This document shows, one piece after another, positions 34,665 to 44,782 of a stretch of DNA of 64,000 nucleotides. The notes under the pieces are model-generated. The model had not been told where the DNA came from and ran no database searches. It saw only the letters and a list, made by a program, of their open reading frames with translations. The DNA comes from Diaphorobacter caeni. Lineage in GTDB: Bacteria > Pseudomonadota > Gammaproteobacteria > Burkholderiales > Burkholderiaceae_C. The stretch is taken from NCBI RefSeq assembly GCF_015354245.1, contig NZ_JADKYZ010000001.1, positions 1-64,000 on the forward strand, given 5' to 3'. Every line of letters begins with the position of its first letter. Position 1 is the stretch's first letter. The translations under genes and the position numbers were made by a program.

Positions 34665-34713
34665 CAAATGACAAGGGGCGCTCACCGTCGGGTGAGCGCC
34701 CCTTGTGTCATTT
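34665..34713. terminator. Very strong bidirectional terminator
   Basis: Arms 34671-34686 and 34691-34706 are perfectly complementary over 16 bases around GTCG, and the flanks AAATGAC/GTCATTT allow the stem to extend further with a small bulge. It separates the rightward Bug operon from the leftward 944-aa surface-protein gene and serves both. Confidence 0.9.
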
Positions 34714-34724
34714 CGGCGTTGGGT

Positions 34725-37559
34725 TCAACGCTTGGCGCGTCGCGTCCTCAGTTGGCCTGCCGCCGCCAGCAGCATCAGCGACGCGAGCGCGTACAGCGCC
34801 CATTCGCTGAGCGTGGGCACCGGCACGGAATCACCGTTGGCGCGGGCCATGGGGATGGTCACGGTGAAGCTGCCGCCCGAACCGCTGATCACAGGCGATT
34901 TCCAGACATAGCCGGAAGGCAAGGGCAGGGTGGACGGATCGGTCTTGAGCGCCAGCGTGCAGGTGGAGCCTGCGGGGATCACCGGCGGGTTGGTCGTGGT
35001 GAGCTGGCCCGTGCTGTCCACGGTCAGCGTGCCGGTGGACGGCGCGGCTGCAGTGGGGGTGCAGGTGAGTTCGTAGTCGATGGTCTTGCCGATCAGGTCG
35101 GTCGGGAAGGTCGATGGGCCGCCGGTGATGCCGCCGCCGATGGTTGCGGCGGAGGGCGGCAGCACGGTCCAGGTGGCGACCACGGTCTGCGCGCCGGTGG
35201 CGGGGTCGGTGGTGTCGGTCAGCGTCGGCGTGGCGGAAGCGAGCGCGTAGCCGGTCGGCAGCGGACCGGGGGCGGCGCTGAAGACCACGGCGCAGTGGGC
35301 CGTGCCGTCGGCGGTGGAGGTCTGCGCGGCGCCTGCGGTGTCAAGGCCGAGCGGGGCGCTGCCCGAGGCGGGTGCTGCGTTGCAGCCGTTGGCCGCGTAG
35401 GCCATGCCGGAGCCGTTCAGCGGCGTGAAGTCACCACTGCCCGCCGTGGTCAGCTGGGCCTGCACATGGAGCTGCTTTTGCAGTGGTGCGGCGAGCAGGA
35501 CGGTGTTGTTCGCCAGCGTGACTTCGGTGTTGGGCGGAGTGTTTGCGGGCAGGGCCACGGTGGGCGAGAACGCCATGCTGGCCGCGTTGGCCGGGGCCGC
35601 GAACTGCACGGCGAAAGTGGCGACCTCTCCGGGCGCGAGCGTGCAGTCCGTGTGCGACGGGCAGGCGACGGGGTTGGCCTTGAGCAGTTGCTGGCGCGAT
35701 TTGGGCGTGATGGTGTGGGTGGCGCCCGCGGGTATCAGCGCGCTGAGTTGCGCGTTGGCGGCCGTCGCCGTCTGGCTCAGGTTGGTCACGATCACGTCGT
35801 AGCTCACCATCGAGCCGGCCGTGAACGGGCCAGGCAGCGTGGTGGGGTTGGTGGTCAGCTGCAGCTCGGGCGCGGTGCAGACCACCTTGGCGATGGCCTG
35901 TGCATTGGTCTGGCCTTCCTTGGTGCTGAACTGATTGGGCACGCCGGGGGTGATGGTGAGCGTGGCCGTGTGCTTGGTGTCGTTGATGCAGGCGTTGGTG
36001 GCGGGGTCGGTGGTGTCGACCCACTTCACCGGCAGCGTGATGGTGCAGCTGCCCAGATTGGGAAGGCTGATGCCCTTCACGGTGAGGCTCTTGTCGGTGT
36101 TGGTGCGCGTGGCCGCAGTGCCGCTGAGCGTGCAGTCGGTGGTGATCACGTCCGTGCCGGTGAACTGCAGGTGATCGGGCAGCGTGTACTCGACGCGACC
36201 TTCGCTGATGGTGCCGGCGCCTGCGATGGCTGTGGCGGGCGTTTCATTCTTGACGGTCAGCGTGATCGTGGCGTTCGGGCTGGCCAGCGTCACGTTCTGC
36301 GTCTCGGGCGCGGCGCTGATGGAGGCCATGCCGCCGCAGGCGCCGCCCGCCAATGCCGCATCGACGAACGCCTGACCGATGTTGCGGGGGCTCGTCGTGT
36401 TCGTAGTGTTCGGGGTGCCTGCGAACGGGCTGATGTCCACCACGGCGAAGGTGCAGACACCGTTGCCGTCGAACATCTGCTTGGACGGGAAGAACATGCC
36501 GTAGGCGCGGTTGTCGGCGATGTTGTTGTCCTGCACGCGATAGAGGATGTTCTCGTTCGGGATGTTGATCAGCGCCTGATAGTCACCACCGGCGATCTCG
36601 GGGAGCTTGGCCTGAAAGCCAGGGGCGTACAGCGTCGACACGTTGCCGTCGTTGGGGAAATTGAGGGCCGAATTCAACTTCATCGATTGGTTTCCGCCTA
36701 CGTAGCCATAGGCGGGACCGGTCGTCATGCCGTTGACCATGGCGCCCGGATCGCCCGTGACCTTGGTCGCGGGTGCGAGCACCATGTCGGTGAGGCGCTT
36801 CACGTTGTAGGAGTACGCGTTTCTGTCGTTTGCGACATCGTCGCAGCATGCATCCACGAAGAACAGCATGGCGTTGGGCTTGAGCGCCGGGTCCTGCATC
36901 AACTTGGCGAGCGCCGCATAGGCCTGATTGGTCACCTTCATGTAGGTGGAGCCGACGATGACGAGGTCGTAGCGATCTCCGTTGTCCGGCTTGAAGATGG
37001 CGGCGAGGTTGTCGGGGTCCAGAAACGGTGTGGTGTCCGGCACGTAGACGACGTCCTCGTCCTGGGTGATGGCGCCGGTGGACGCGCTGCCCTGCGCATG
37101 CTCGGCAGACAGGACGCGCACCAGATTGGTCGGGGTGCTGGAGTAGCGCGTCAAGGTTGTGGGGGCGTAGCTCGCGACCTTGTCCACCACATTGCCTTGC
37201 CCATCCTTCTGCGGTGGCCGGATCGAGAGCGCACCGTACATGTACTTGACCTCGGGCGGACCGGAGACCAGCCCCGAGCCTGCATTCCCGAAGGCCCGGG
37301 CCAGGTTGTCGGACGCTTCTTCGGCGTCTGTGTTGTAGAAGGGGCCTGTGAGCGTGCCGGAGGTGCTGGCGAGCGTGAAATTTTCACCTGCCCGGCCTTC
37401 GTCCGTCGTCAGCACAAGGATCTTGGGAATGTGCGATGCAGGGGCCTGCGCGCCGGCGGCCAATGGAATCAGGCACGTTGCAAGAACGCCCAGGATCCGT
37501 CGGATCCTGCGTGCCGTGGAGTGGGTCAGAGAGTGCAGTTGCATGACGTGCCAAACCAT
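34725..37559 (-). CDS. Large IPTL-CTERM surface protein with DUF11-like repeats
   Basis: A 944-residue exported protein. After a basic N-terminus a signal peptide runs to about residue 37 (ending AAGAQA). Residues about 40-400 form an alpha/beta domain with strands such as YDLVIVG and LFFVDACCDD; about 400-880 are beta-sandwich repeats of the DUF11 kind, with motifs like SYDVIVTNLSQTATA. The C-terminus VPVPTLSEWALYALASLMLL plus RTRRAKR is a canonical IPTL-CTERM sorting signal. It is likely surface-anchored. The ATG five codons downstream (37544) is an alternative start. AT-rich DNA upstream (37560-37740) probably holds the promoter. Confidence 0.85.
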   Translation of the reverse strand: MVWHVMQLHSLTHSTARRIRRILGVLATCLIPLAAGAQAPASHIPKILVLTTDEGRAGENFTLASTSGTLTGPFYNTDAEEASDNLARAFGNAGSGLVSGPPEVKYMYGALSIRPPQKDGQGNVVDKVASYAPTTLTRYSSTPTNLVRVLSAEHAQGSASTGAITQDEDVVYVPDTTPFLDPDNLAAIFKPDNGDRYDLVIVGSTYMKVTNQAYAALAKLMQDPALKPNAMLFFVDACCDDVANDRNAYSYNVKRLTDMVLAPATKVTGDPGAMVNGMTTGPAYGYVGGNQSMKLNSALNFPNDGNVSTLYAPGFQAKLPEIAGGDYQALINIPNENILYRVQDNNIADNRAYGMFFPSKQMFDGNGVCTFAVVDISPFAGTPNTTNTTSPRNIGQAFVDAALAGGACGGMASISAAPETQNVTLASPNATITLTVKNETPATAIAGAGTISEGRVEYTLPDHLQFTGTDVITTDCTLSGTAATRTNTDKSLTVKGISLPNLGSCTITLPVKWVDTTDPATNACINDTKHTATLTITPGVPNQFSTKEGQTNAQAIAKVVCTAPELQLTTNPTTLPGPFTAGSMVSYDVIVTNLSQTATAANAQLSALIPAGATHTITPKSRQQLLKANPVACPSHTDCTLAPGEVATFAVQFAAPANAASMAFSPTVALPANTPPNTEVTLANNTVLLAAPLQKQLHVQAQLTTAGSGDFTPLNGSGMAYAANGCNAAPASGSAPLGLDTAGAAQTSTADGTAHCAVVFSAAPGPLPTGYALASATPTLTDTTDPATGAQTVVATWTVLPPSAATIGGGITGGPSTFPTDLIGKTIDYELTCTPTAAAPSTGTLTVDSTGQLTTTNPPVIPAGSTCTLALKTDPSTLPLPSGYVWKSPVISGSGGSFTVTIPMARANGDSVPVPTLSEWALYALASLMLLAAAGQLRTRRAKR

Positions 37560-37758
37560 GGTTGATGATGAGGTTGTGGTGGACCTCGTGCAGGCACTTT
37601 AGCGAGTAGCTATCGGATTTGTGTATTGAATTTGTATTATTTATTCTGTCGCAAAGAATAGTTTAATTTCTGTTGTCGAAATTTAACAATTAATAGTCAT
37701 CGGCTATTAAAAGGGCGTGGATGCGCTTTTGCAGTGCGCACCGGCGGTTTCTGTGGCG

Positions 37759-38607
37759 CTACGCCTGGGAGCGGTCTTGTGGTTCCATCAGGTCCCACAT
37801 CGCGCGCAGTCGCTCCGTATCTCGACCGAGCTTGCGGTTGGCGGGCAGGTGGCGCAGCCAGCGCATGCGCCGCAGGGTGTTGGAGAGCACCTGCTTGAAC
37901 TCCGGGCTGCGCTCGGGGTGGGTGAGCCATTCCTGCCAGATGGCGCGAGCGGGCTGCAGGGCTCCCGCGTGGCTCAGGTAGACGGCGGTGGAGTGGGTGT
38001 AGCACAGCGCGTCGCGCACCTGGCAGACGCCCATGGGCAGCACGGCGAGCGGGTCGTCCTCGAAGTCGACGCAGGCCAGTTCGCCGTCGGGGCAGACCAC
38101 CATGTTGCGCGCGAAGGCCTGGCTGAGCACCGTGCCAGAGCGGTGCACCTGGTCGATCATCGCGAGGCCCTGCTGCCACAGCGGCAGGATCGCGTCCGCG
38201 CCCTGAGGCACGACCGCGCGGATCACGTTGCCCAGCGAGTGCACGTCCTGATCGGGCAGGCCGAGGTGGCTCATCACGAAGCCGTCCTGCTCTTCGGCCA
38301 GCAGCTGCGGCACGCGGATGCCGCGCGAGGCAAGGTCCTTGAGGCGGCGGACCTCGGTGGCGATGGCCTCGCGCCCGCCGTGGTTGACGACGGGGCCCAG
38401 CACCGGTTCATCGAGCAGAGTGCGCAGCACGCGCAGCACACGGTAGCGCCACGCGGGCACCAGCGGGCCGGTGCGCTTGATCCAGACGCGCCGGCCATCG
38501 ACGTCGTAGCGCTGGATGTTCTTGGCCTGCGTGGCCAGATGCGCTTTGAGAAAGGCGTCGAAGTCCGTCGTTGGCGGTGAGGAGTCTGGCGGCTGGGATG
38601 AGGACAC
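37759..38607 (-). CDS. Kinase-fold (RIO/lipopolysaccharide-kinase-like) protein with atypical catalytic loop
   Basis: About 282 residues with a bacterial protein-kinase-like fold. RRVWIKRTG holds the nucleotide-binding Lys; GGREAIATEVRRLKDL supplies the helix-C Glu; VDFEDDP is the DFG-equivalent as in RIO and Kdo kinases. The catalytic loop, however, reads LSQAFARNMVV where HGDLHPGNILV is expected, so the usual His-x-Asp is missing while the Asn remains. It may be a pseudokinase or a divergent clade. No ATG starts the frame; the GTG at 38607 (giving SSSQPPDSSPP) is my best guess, with no clear ribosome binding site. It lies 83 bp downstream of the FMN glutamate-synthase-like gene on the same strand. 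Confidence 0.7.
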   Translation of the reverse strand: MSSSQPPDSSPPTTDFDAFLKAHLATQAKNIQRYDVDGRRVWIKRTGPLVPAWRYRVLRVLRTLLDEPVLGPVVNHGGREAIATEVRRLKDLASRGIRVPQLLAEEQDGFVMSHLGLPDQDVHSLGNVIRAVVPQGADAILPLWQQGLAMIDQVHRSGTVLSQAFARNMVVCPDGELACVDFEDDPLAVLPMGVCQVRDALCYTHSTAVYLSHAGALQPARAIWQEWLTHPERSPEFKQVLSNTLRRMRWLRHLPANRKLGRDTERLRAMWDLMEPQDRSQA

Positions 38608-38690
38608 GGTCGGACTGGGCGGAAAGGGGGCCGCCGTCCGGTCATCGGAGAATGGGACGGCGGCTTGTTTTGAAAATTGTCCCGAGCGTA

Positions 38691-40421
38691 TCAGGATGCG
38701 ACAAGCGATTCCTGCTTTTTCGCCGAAATCGGCGCGCTGGGCGCGAGCGGTGGCGGCGAAAACGCGAAGGTCTGCGCGCTCGCGCCCGGCCAGTACTGGC
38801 GGAAGACGTTGTGCTGCTTTTCCAGATCCCCCAGCAGCGCGCCGGGTTCCACGCGCATCACCAGATTGGAGAGCTGGCGTACCTCGGTGTCGGAGATGCG
38901 GCGCACGATGTGGTGGGCGGTGATGTCGCAGGGATGCTCCAGCCCGGCCGCCTGCACCATTTCCTGCAGCGCATGCAGCGTGGCCTTGTGGAAGTTGGCG
39001 ACGCGCGTGGCCTTGTCGGGCACGACGAGCGCCTTCTGACGCCCGGCATCCTGCGTGGCGACGCCCGTGGGGCAGTGGCCGGTGTGGCAGGTCTGCGCCT
39101 GGATGCAGCCCAGCGCCATCATGAAGCCGCGCCCGGCGTTGCACCAGTCGGCACCCAGCGCCATCATGCGCGCGATGTCGAACGCGGTGATCACTTTGCC
39201 CGCCGCGCCGATCTTGATGCGGTGGCGCAAGCCCGTGCCGATCAGCGTGTTGTGCACGAGCAGCAGGCCTTCCTGCAGCGGCACGCCGACATGGTCGACG
39301 AACTCCACCGGCGCTGCGCCGGTGCCGCCTTCCGCGCCGTCGACCACGATGAAGTCGGGCGTGATGTTGGTCTCCAGCATTGCCTTGACGATGGCAAACC
39401 ATTCCCAGGGATGGCCGACGCAGAACTTGAATCCGGTGGGCTTGCCGCCCGATTTTTCGCGCAGACGGGCGATGAAATGCATCATCTCGGTCGGTGTCTT
39501 GAACGCGCTGTGCGTGGGCGGGCTGATGCAGTCCACTCCCACCGGCACGCCGCGCGCGGCGGCGATTTCGGGGGTGACCTTGGGGCCGAGCAGCATGCCG
39601 CCGTGGCCGGGCTTGGCGCCCTGGCTGAGCTTCAGCTCGATCATCTTGACCTGCGGGTCGGTGGCGTTGGCGATGTATTTTTCTTCGTTGAACGTGCCGT
39701 CGTCATTGCGGCAGCCGAAGTAGCCCGAGGCTACTTCCCAGATCAGGTCGCCGCCATGCACGCGGTGGTGCTGGCTGATCGAGCCCTCGCCGGTGTCGTG
39801 CGCGAAGCCGCCGGACTTGGCGCCCTTGTTGAGCGCCAGAATCGCGTTGGCCGACAGCGCGCCGAAGCTCATGGCCGAGATGTTGAAGATGCTCGCGTGA
39901 TAGGGCTGTGTGCAGGGTGATGCGCCCTCGGCCTTGCCTTCCGGGCTGCCGCCGATCCAGATGCGGAAGTCGTGCGAGGTGAGCTTGGTGGGCTGCATCG
40001 AATGGTTCACCCATTCATAGCCCTGCGCGCTCACGTTGAGCAGCGTGCCGAGCGGGCGGCTGTCGGACTCGCCCTTGGCGCGCTGGTACACGAGCGAGCG
40101 CTGGGCGCGCGAGAACGGCAGCGCCTCCTGCTCGGACTCGATGAAGTACTGGCGGATCTCGGGGCGGATGTATTCCAGCATGAAGCGGAAGTGCCCGATG
40201 ATCGGATAGTTGCGCAGGATGGCGTGGCGCGTCTGCAGCATGTCCCACACGCCGAGCACCGACAGCGCGAGGCACACGCCGTAGCCCACCCACCACCAGC
40301 CACCGCCCCAGAAGCGCGCGGCGGTGAAGAACAGGCCCGTGCCAAGCAGCGCAAGGCAGAAGCTGGTGTAGCGGATCGGAACCCATGCGGGAATGCGGCG
40401 AGGGGCGAGGGTTTGACTCAT
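38691..40421 (-). CDS. FMN-binding glutamate synthase-like membrane protein
   Basis: A 576-residue protein whose main domain is the FMN-binding barrel of glutamate synthase large subunits: SAMSFGALSANAI, GEGSISQHHR, KPGHGGMLLGPKVT, VDGAEGGTGAAP and the Cys motif CHTGHCPTGVATQ that could hold an iron-sulfur cluster. Two transmembrane helices at about 14-32 and 36-54 precede it, which ordinary GltB lacks. Stand-alone proteins of this kind are annotated as FMN-binding glutamate synthase family; the true reaction is unknown, and no GltD-like or amidotransferase partner is nearby. The frame opens at 40691, but the ATG at 40421 (MSQTLAPRR) starts just before the membrane helices. Confidence 0.88.
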   Translation of the reverse strand: MSQTLAPRRIPAWVPIRYTSFCLALLGTGLFFTAARFWGGGWWWVGYGVCLALSVLGVWDMLQTRHAILRNYPIIGHFRFMLEYIRPEIRQYFIESEQEALPFSRAQRSLVYQRAKGESDSRPLGTLLNVSAQGYEWVNHSMQPTKLTSHDFRIWIGGSPEGKAEGASPCTQPYHASIFNISAMSFGALSANAILALNKGAKSGGFAHDTGEGSISQHHRVHGGDLIWEVASGYFGCRNDDGTFNEEKYIANATDPQVKMIELKLSQGAKPGHGGMLLGPKVTPEIAAARGVPVGVDCISPPTHSAFKTPTEMMHFIARLREKSGGKPTGFKFCVGHPWEWFAIVKAMLETNITPDFIVVDGAEGGTGAAPVEFVDHVGVPLQEGLLLVHNTLIGTGLRHRIKIGAAGKVITAFDIARMMALGADWCNAGRGFMMALGCIQAQTCHTGHCPTGVATQDAGRQKALVVPDKATRVANFHKATLHALQEMVQAAGLEHPCDITAHHIVRRISDTEVRQLSNLVMRVEPGALLGDLEKQHNVFRQYWPGASAQTFAFSPPPLAPSAPISAKKQESLVAS

Positions 40422-40689
40422 CGGGCGAACGTCCGTCGTGAAGGGATGGGGGACAGTGTGCCGCAAGGTTTGAAATGGCAACAACTGTGGCTGCTTTGAT
40501 GCAAGCGTATTGCAGTCGGCAGCCCAATGCCGGAGCGAAGTGAAAGACCCTTTGGCGCAGCGCTCGCGCGGGGTATGGAGCGGCCGCGTGGGCCGCTGAA
40601 GGGGCGGGGCGTAAAATTGAGCCCTTTTCATGGCGACGGCGCAGGCGTTTGATGCGTCACGGGCGCTCGCCTCCACCCAGAATTTTCCC

Positions 40690-41544
<855 letters not shown>

Positions 41545-41619
41545 AGGCGCTGAGTTTGGGAGTCTCCTGAAAGGCGCGGTACATTCCCCCGCATGTACCA
41601 CTGACTGACAGGGGCTCCC

Positions 41620-41850
41620 ATGGATCGTGACGTTCTGCTGCCCGTAGCGCTGCTGCTGTCGTTTGTCGTGACGCTGCTGTGCTGGCGGCGCATCTGGCGG
41701 ACCGAGGACCACTGGGCCTTCAAGACCTTCGGCGTATTGATGGCGGCGATTCCGTTCGTGGGACCGCTGTTTTATCTCTTCACCTGCATGCCGCCGCGCC
41801 GACCGCGTAGTGAGAATCCGCCGGATTTCCGAGGGCGGCATTGGCCGTGA
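41620..41850 (+). CDS. Small two-helix membrane protein
   Basis: A 76-residue protein with hydrophobic helices at about 5-21 and 36-56, a basic RRIWRTEDHW loop between them and a Pro/Arg-rich tail. The layout resembles small inner-membrane proteins such as PLDc-N-like or cardiolipin-synthase N-terminal modules, but I do not recognise a family. It is 75 bp downstream of the UPF0149 gene on the same strand and converges with pncC. Confidence 0.6.
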   Translation: MDRDVLLPVALLLSFVVTLLCWRRIWRTEDHWAFKTFGVLMAAIPFVGPLFYLFTCMPPRRPRSENPPDFRGRHWP

Positions 41851-41917
41851 CACCTCTGCCCATGCCACTTGGATCGTGTCCGCGTGGGACGGTTGCAAAC
41901 ACGATCTTGGGCCGTAC

Positions 41918-42472
41918 TCAGCCCAGCAGCTCGTTCAACCGCCTGATCGCATGTGCCATGGTCGCGGCGCGCACCATGGCGCGGTCGCCGTTGAAGTGCT
42001 GGACCTCGCTGTGCAGCGCGCCCTCGACCTGCCAGCCGAACCAGACGGTGCCGACGGGCTTGGCCTCGGTGCCGCCACCGGGGCCGGCGACGCCGGTCAC
42101 GGCGATGCTGACCTGGGCCTGGGAGCGGAGCACCGCGCCGGTCGCCATGGCGCGCACCACGGGCTCGCTGACGGCGCCGTGCAGCAGCACCAGCATGCCG
42201 GGCACGCCGAGCAGGTCGGTCTTGGCGGCGTTGCTGTAGCTCACGAAGCCGCGCTCGAACCATTCACTCGAACCCGCCAGATCGGTGCAGGCGGCGGCGA
42301 TCATGCCGCCGGTGCAGCTTTCTGCGGTGGCGAGCATGAGCTTGCGGGGCTTGAGCTTGGCGGCGAGCTGACGCAGCTGCGGCTCAAGCTGCTCGCTTGG
42401 CAGGCCGAACAGCTCCTTGAGCGACGATTGCGAGAATCCCTCCGGATTGTCTTGTTCCAGCATCAGATCCAT
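41918..42472 (-). CDS. pncC: Nicotinamide-nucleotide amidohydrolase (CinA C-terminal family)
   Basis: A 184-residue PncC/CinA-C protein converting NMN to nicotinate mononucleotide in pyridine-nucleotide salvage. The catalytic signature ATAESCTGGMIAAACTDLAGSS is intact with its Ser, and AVTGVAGPGGGTEAKPVGTVW is the second conserved block. Only the C-terminal domain of CinA is present, as usual for Betaproteobacteria. Its start overlaps pgpA by ten bases, so it is translated as part of the thiL-to-pncC group. Confidence 0.92.
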   Translation of the reverse strand: MDLMLEQDNPEGFSQSSLKELFGLPSEQLEPQLRQLAAKLKPRKLMLATAESCTGGMIAAACTDLAGSSEWFERGFVSYSNAAKTDLLGVPGMLVLLHGAVSEPVVRAMATGAVLRSQAQVSIAVTGVAGPGGGTEAKPVGTVWFGWQVEGALHSEVQHFNGDRAMVRAATMAHAIRRLNELLG

Positions 42473-43017
42473 CTCCAGACGGCGATCACGAGCAATGTGC
42501 AGAAGGCGGCCACGAGGTCATCGAACATGATGCCGAAGCCGCCGCGCCAGCCAAATCCCTTGAAGCACTGATCGGCCCATTTCACCGGGTGGGGTTTGAC
42601 GGCGTCGAAAAAGCGGAACAGGCCGAAGGCGATGAGCTGGCCCCAGAAGCCCATGGGCATGGCCAGCCAGAGCACGATCCAGATGGCGACCACCTCGTCC
42701 CAGACGATGCTGCCGGGATCGGCCACGCCCATGTTGCGGGCGGTGACGGTGCAGGCGATCCAGCCGAGCACGAGCGAGACGGCGATCACGATGCCCATCT
42801 GCGCCTGCGTGAGCCACAGCTGCAGCACCAGAAACGCAAGCCATCCCCAAGCCGTTCCCACGGTGCCGGGTGCGAAGCGCGAGAGCCCGCTGCCGAAGCC
42901 GAGCGCGATCAGGTGCAGCGGATTGGCGAGCATGAATGACCGCAGCGACCGGCGCGGCGGCGGGGCGGGCGGCTTCGGCTCCGGCATCGGAGCGGGTGAA
43001 TGGGACAGATCTTGCAT
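42463..43017 (-). CDS. pgpA: Phosphatidylglycerophosphatase A
   Basis: A 184-residue inner-membrane phosphatase that dephosphorylates phosphatidylglycerophosphate to phosphatidylglycerol. It has the family motifs SGLSRFAPGTVGT, WDEVVAIW and FRFFDAVKPHPVKWAD with several hydrophobic segments between. The N-terminal 20 residues are Pro-rich and not part of the family core. It overlaps pncC by ten bases and lies 51 bp after the DUF4139 gene, which separates it from its usual neighbour thiL. Confidence 0.93.
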   Translation of the reverse strand: MQDLSHSPAPMPEPKPPAPPPRRSLRSFMLANPLHLIALGFGSGLSRFAPGTVGTAWGWLAFLVLQLWLTQAQMGIVIAVSLVLGWIACTVTARNMGVADPGSIVWDEVVAIWIVLWLAMPMGFWGQLIAFGLFRFFDAVKPHPVKWADQCFKGFGWRGGFGIMFDDLVAAFCTLLVIAVWRWI

Positions 43018-43068
43018 GTTGCGTGAAGTCGGGGCGGCGTCTGGGCGCTGTCTCGCGGGATGCAGGGA

Positions 43069-44736
43069 TCACCGTGATTCCTGCAGTCGCGCCTCCTTGG
43101 GGTAACGCAGTGTATGCGTTGCTACGAATCGCTGTGAAGAGGAGGGGGCAAGAGTCTCGTTCCAGAGGACCAAACCGGGGCGGCGCCCCCACTCCTTGTC
43201 GGCGGGAGCGGGTTCGTATTGTGACTTCACTTCGATCTGCTCGTTGCGCGAGACGGGCGCGGCTTCCAGCACCTGCAGGGCCACGGGGCGCTGGTGGCGG
43301 TTCTCGATGCGGTAGGCGTGCTGCTCCTTGCGCTCGACGTTCGAGCCGGTGAAGCCCGCCGTGCCCTGATTCTGCTGCTGGGGCTCGGCGGTGACGACGA
43401 TGCGCTCGTCGCGGCCGAACGACAGGCCGACGCGCGCGAGCTCGTCATCGTTGTTGTTGAGCGTGCCCCGTCCGACATAGGCGCCGTCGCGGTACAGCGC
43501 CACCTGGGCCGTGGGCCAGACGCCCGGCAGCGTGGGCAACTGGGCCACGAGATATGCCGCGGCCTCCACGGCGGGCGAGGCGCGCGAGACGAGCTGGGAA
43601 CGCACCATGTGCGTGCCCAGCGAGAGCGTGATCCGCTGGCCGCCCGAGGGAATCGTGATGCGCTGCGGCACGGCGAACTCGGTGGCGTAGGCGCCGTCGG
43701 CGACCTGCACGTCAAAGCGCGGCATCTCGGGCGCATCGGCCACGCCCCCTGCAGCGGGCATGGCCAGGGCAGCGGCAGGAGCCGGTGCGGCGGCGACCGC
43801 ATATTCCGCTCGCGCGCGCTCCGGCGCCGGCTGCGCCACGTCCAGCGTCCATTGGTTTGGCAGCCGCCCTGCCGTGGCGCGCGTCGGCTGGCCGGTGGAG
43901 AGCGTGAGCTGGGCATTGCGCCAGTCCTCGCCGGTGTTCTGCGCGACGAGCGCCATGCGCTCGAGCTGGACCACATGGGTCGCGCTGTCCAGCGTCGCGC
44001 GGTAGTTGGGCGACCAGCTCGGGCCGCTCACCTGGTAGGTCAGACGCAGGTCGCTTTCACGCTCAGCGGCGAGCGTGATGGTGACGGTGGACACGCCGGT
44101 GATCGGCCCGGACGACCGGTTGCGCTCGTTGGTCAGGTGCTTGAGCGCGAGTTCCGCGATCTCCTGTCTGCGCTTGGCCTGATGCAGCTTGAGCAGCACG
44201 TCGTGCGACGAGCGGCGCAGCGCGTCCGTGGTGCTGTTGATGCTGGCCGAGCCGGGCGTGCCCGGTCCGCTGTGCGGCTCGTCGGGTGACTTGGTGGCGA
44301 CCGTGTTCAGATAGCTCACCGCCAGTTGCAGCGATTCGGTCTCGGCCTTGGCCACCGCCACCTTGTCCTCGGCCTCGCGCACCTGGTCATCGAGCGGCGT
44401 GGTGCATTGGCTGTCCAGATTCCGATCCTGCATCTTGATGCTGGTCTCGCCAATGCGCACGCTGGCGTCCGCCTGCACCTGCAGGCTCTGGACATCGAGC
44501 ATGGGGCTGGGCGGAAGGCAGCGGATGGTGACGCTGCGCGCACCGGCCGGCACGCGCACCATGCGCTCCACCGTGGCGCTGCCGGGGTAGACCTTGACCT
44601 GCGTGATGCTGGAGCCGCTGTCGGCGGCCAGCGCGGACAGGGGCGCGGCCAGCAGGCCGGCGCAGATCGCGGACACAAGAGCGGCAGGAGAGGGTACCCG
44701 GGCAATGCGGGCACGCGGAATCGATGGTGTGGGCAT
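43069..44736 (-). CDS. DUF4139/mucoidy inhibitor MuiA-family exported protein
   Basis: A 555-residue exported protein. A signal peptide (about 10-37, ending SALAADS) is followed by an N-terminal DUF4140-like region, a helical coil with KVAVAKAETESL, and a C-terminal DUF4139 beta domain (about 220-550) with SYQVSGPSWSPNYRA-like wording and HAYRIENRHQRPVALQVLEA. Related proteins are annotated as mucoidy inhibitor A; the molecular role is unknown. The gene sits between thiL and pgpA, with gaps of 46 and 51 bp, in the same direction. Confidence 0.85.
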   Translation of the reverse strand: MPTPSIPRARIARVPSPAALVSAICAGLLAAPLSALAADSGSSITQVKVYPGSATVERMVRVPAGARSVTIRCLPPSPMLDVQSLQVQADASVRIGETSIKMQDRNLDSQCTTPLDDQVREAEDKVAVAKAETESLQLAVSYLNTVATKSPDEPHSGPGTPGSASINSTTDALRRSSHDVLLKLHQAKRRQEIAELALKHLTNERNRSSGPITGVSTVTITLAAERESDLRLTYQVSGPSWSPNYRATLDSATHVVQLERMALVAQNTGEDWRNAQLTLSTGQPTRATAGRLPNQWTLDVAQPAPERARAEYAVAAAPAPAAALAMPAAGGVADAPEMPRFDVQVADGAYATEFAVPQRITIPSGGQRITLSLGTHMVRSQLVSRASPAVEAAAYLVAQLPTLPGVWPTAQVALYRDGAYVGRGTLNNNDDELARVGLSFGRDERIVVTAEPQQQNQGTAGFTGSNVERKEQHAYRIENRHQRPVALQVLEAAPVSRNEQIEVKSQYEPAPADKEWGRRPGLVLWNETLAPSSSQRFVATHTLRYPKEARLQESR

Positions 44737-44782
44737 GGAACCTCGTGATCAGTTGCGCGGCAAACCCCATGCTAACAGCGCG

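Noticed and set aside
34662-37565. A 967-codon open frame antisense to the 944-aa surface protein
   Set aside because: Gly/Arg/Val-rich shadow composition without domains; the opposite strand has a signal peptide and IPTL tail. It also starts beside the terminator hairpin.
37759-39402. A 547-codon minus-strand frame covering the kinase-like gene and part of the glutamate-synthase gene
   Set aside because: Its first half is a frame-shifted shadow of the FMN protein; only the part after about 38607 carries real domains.
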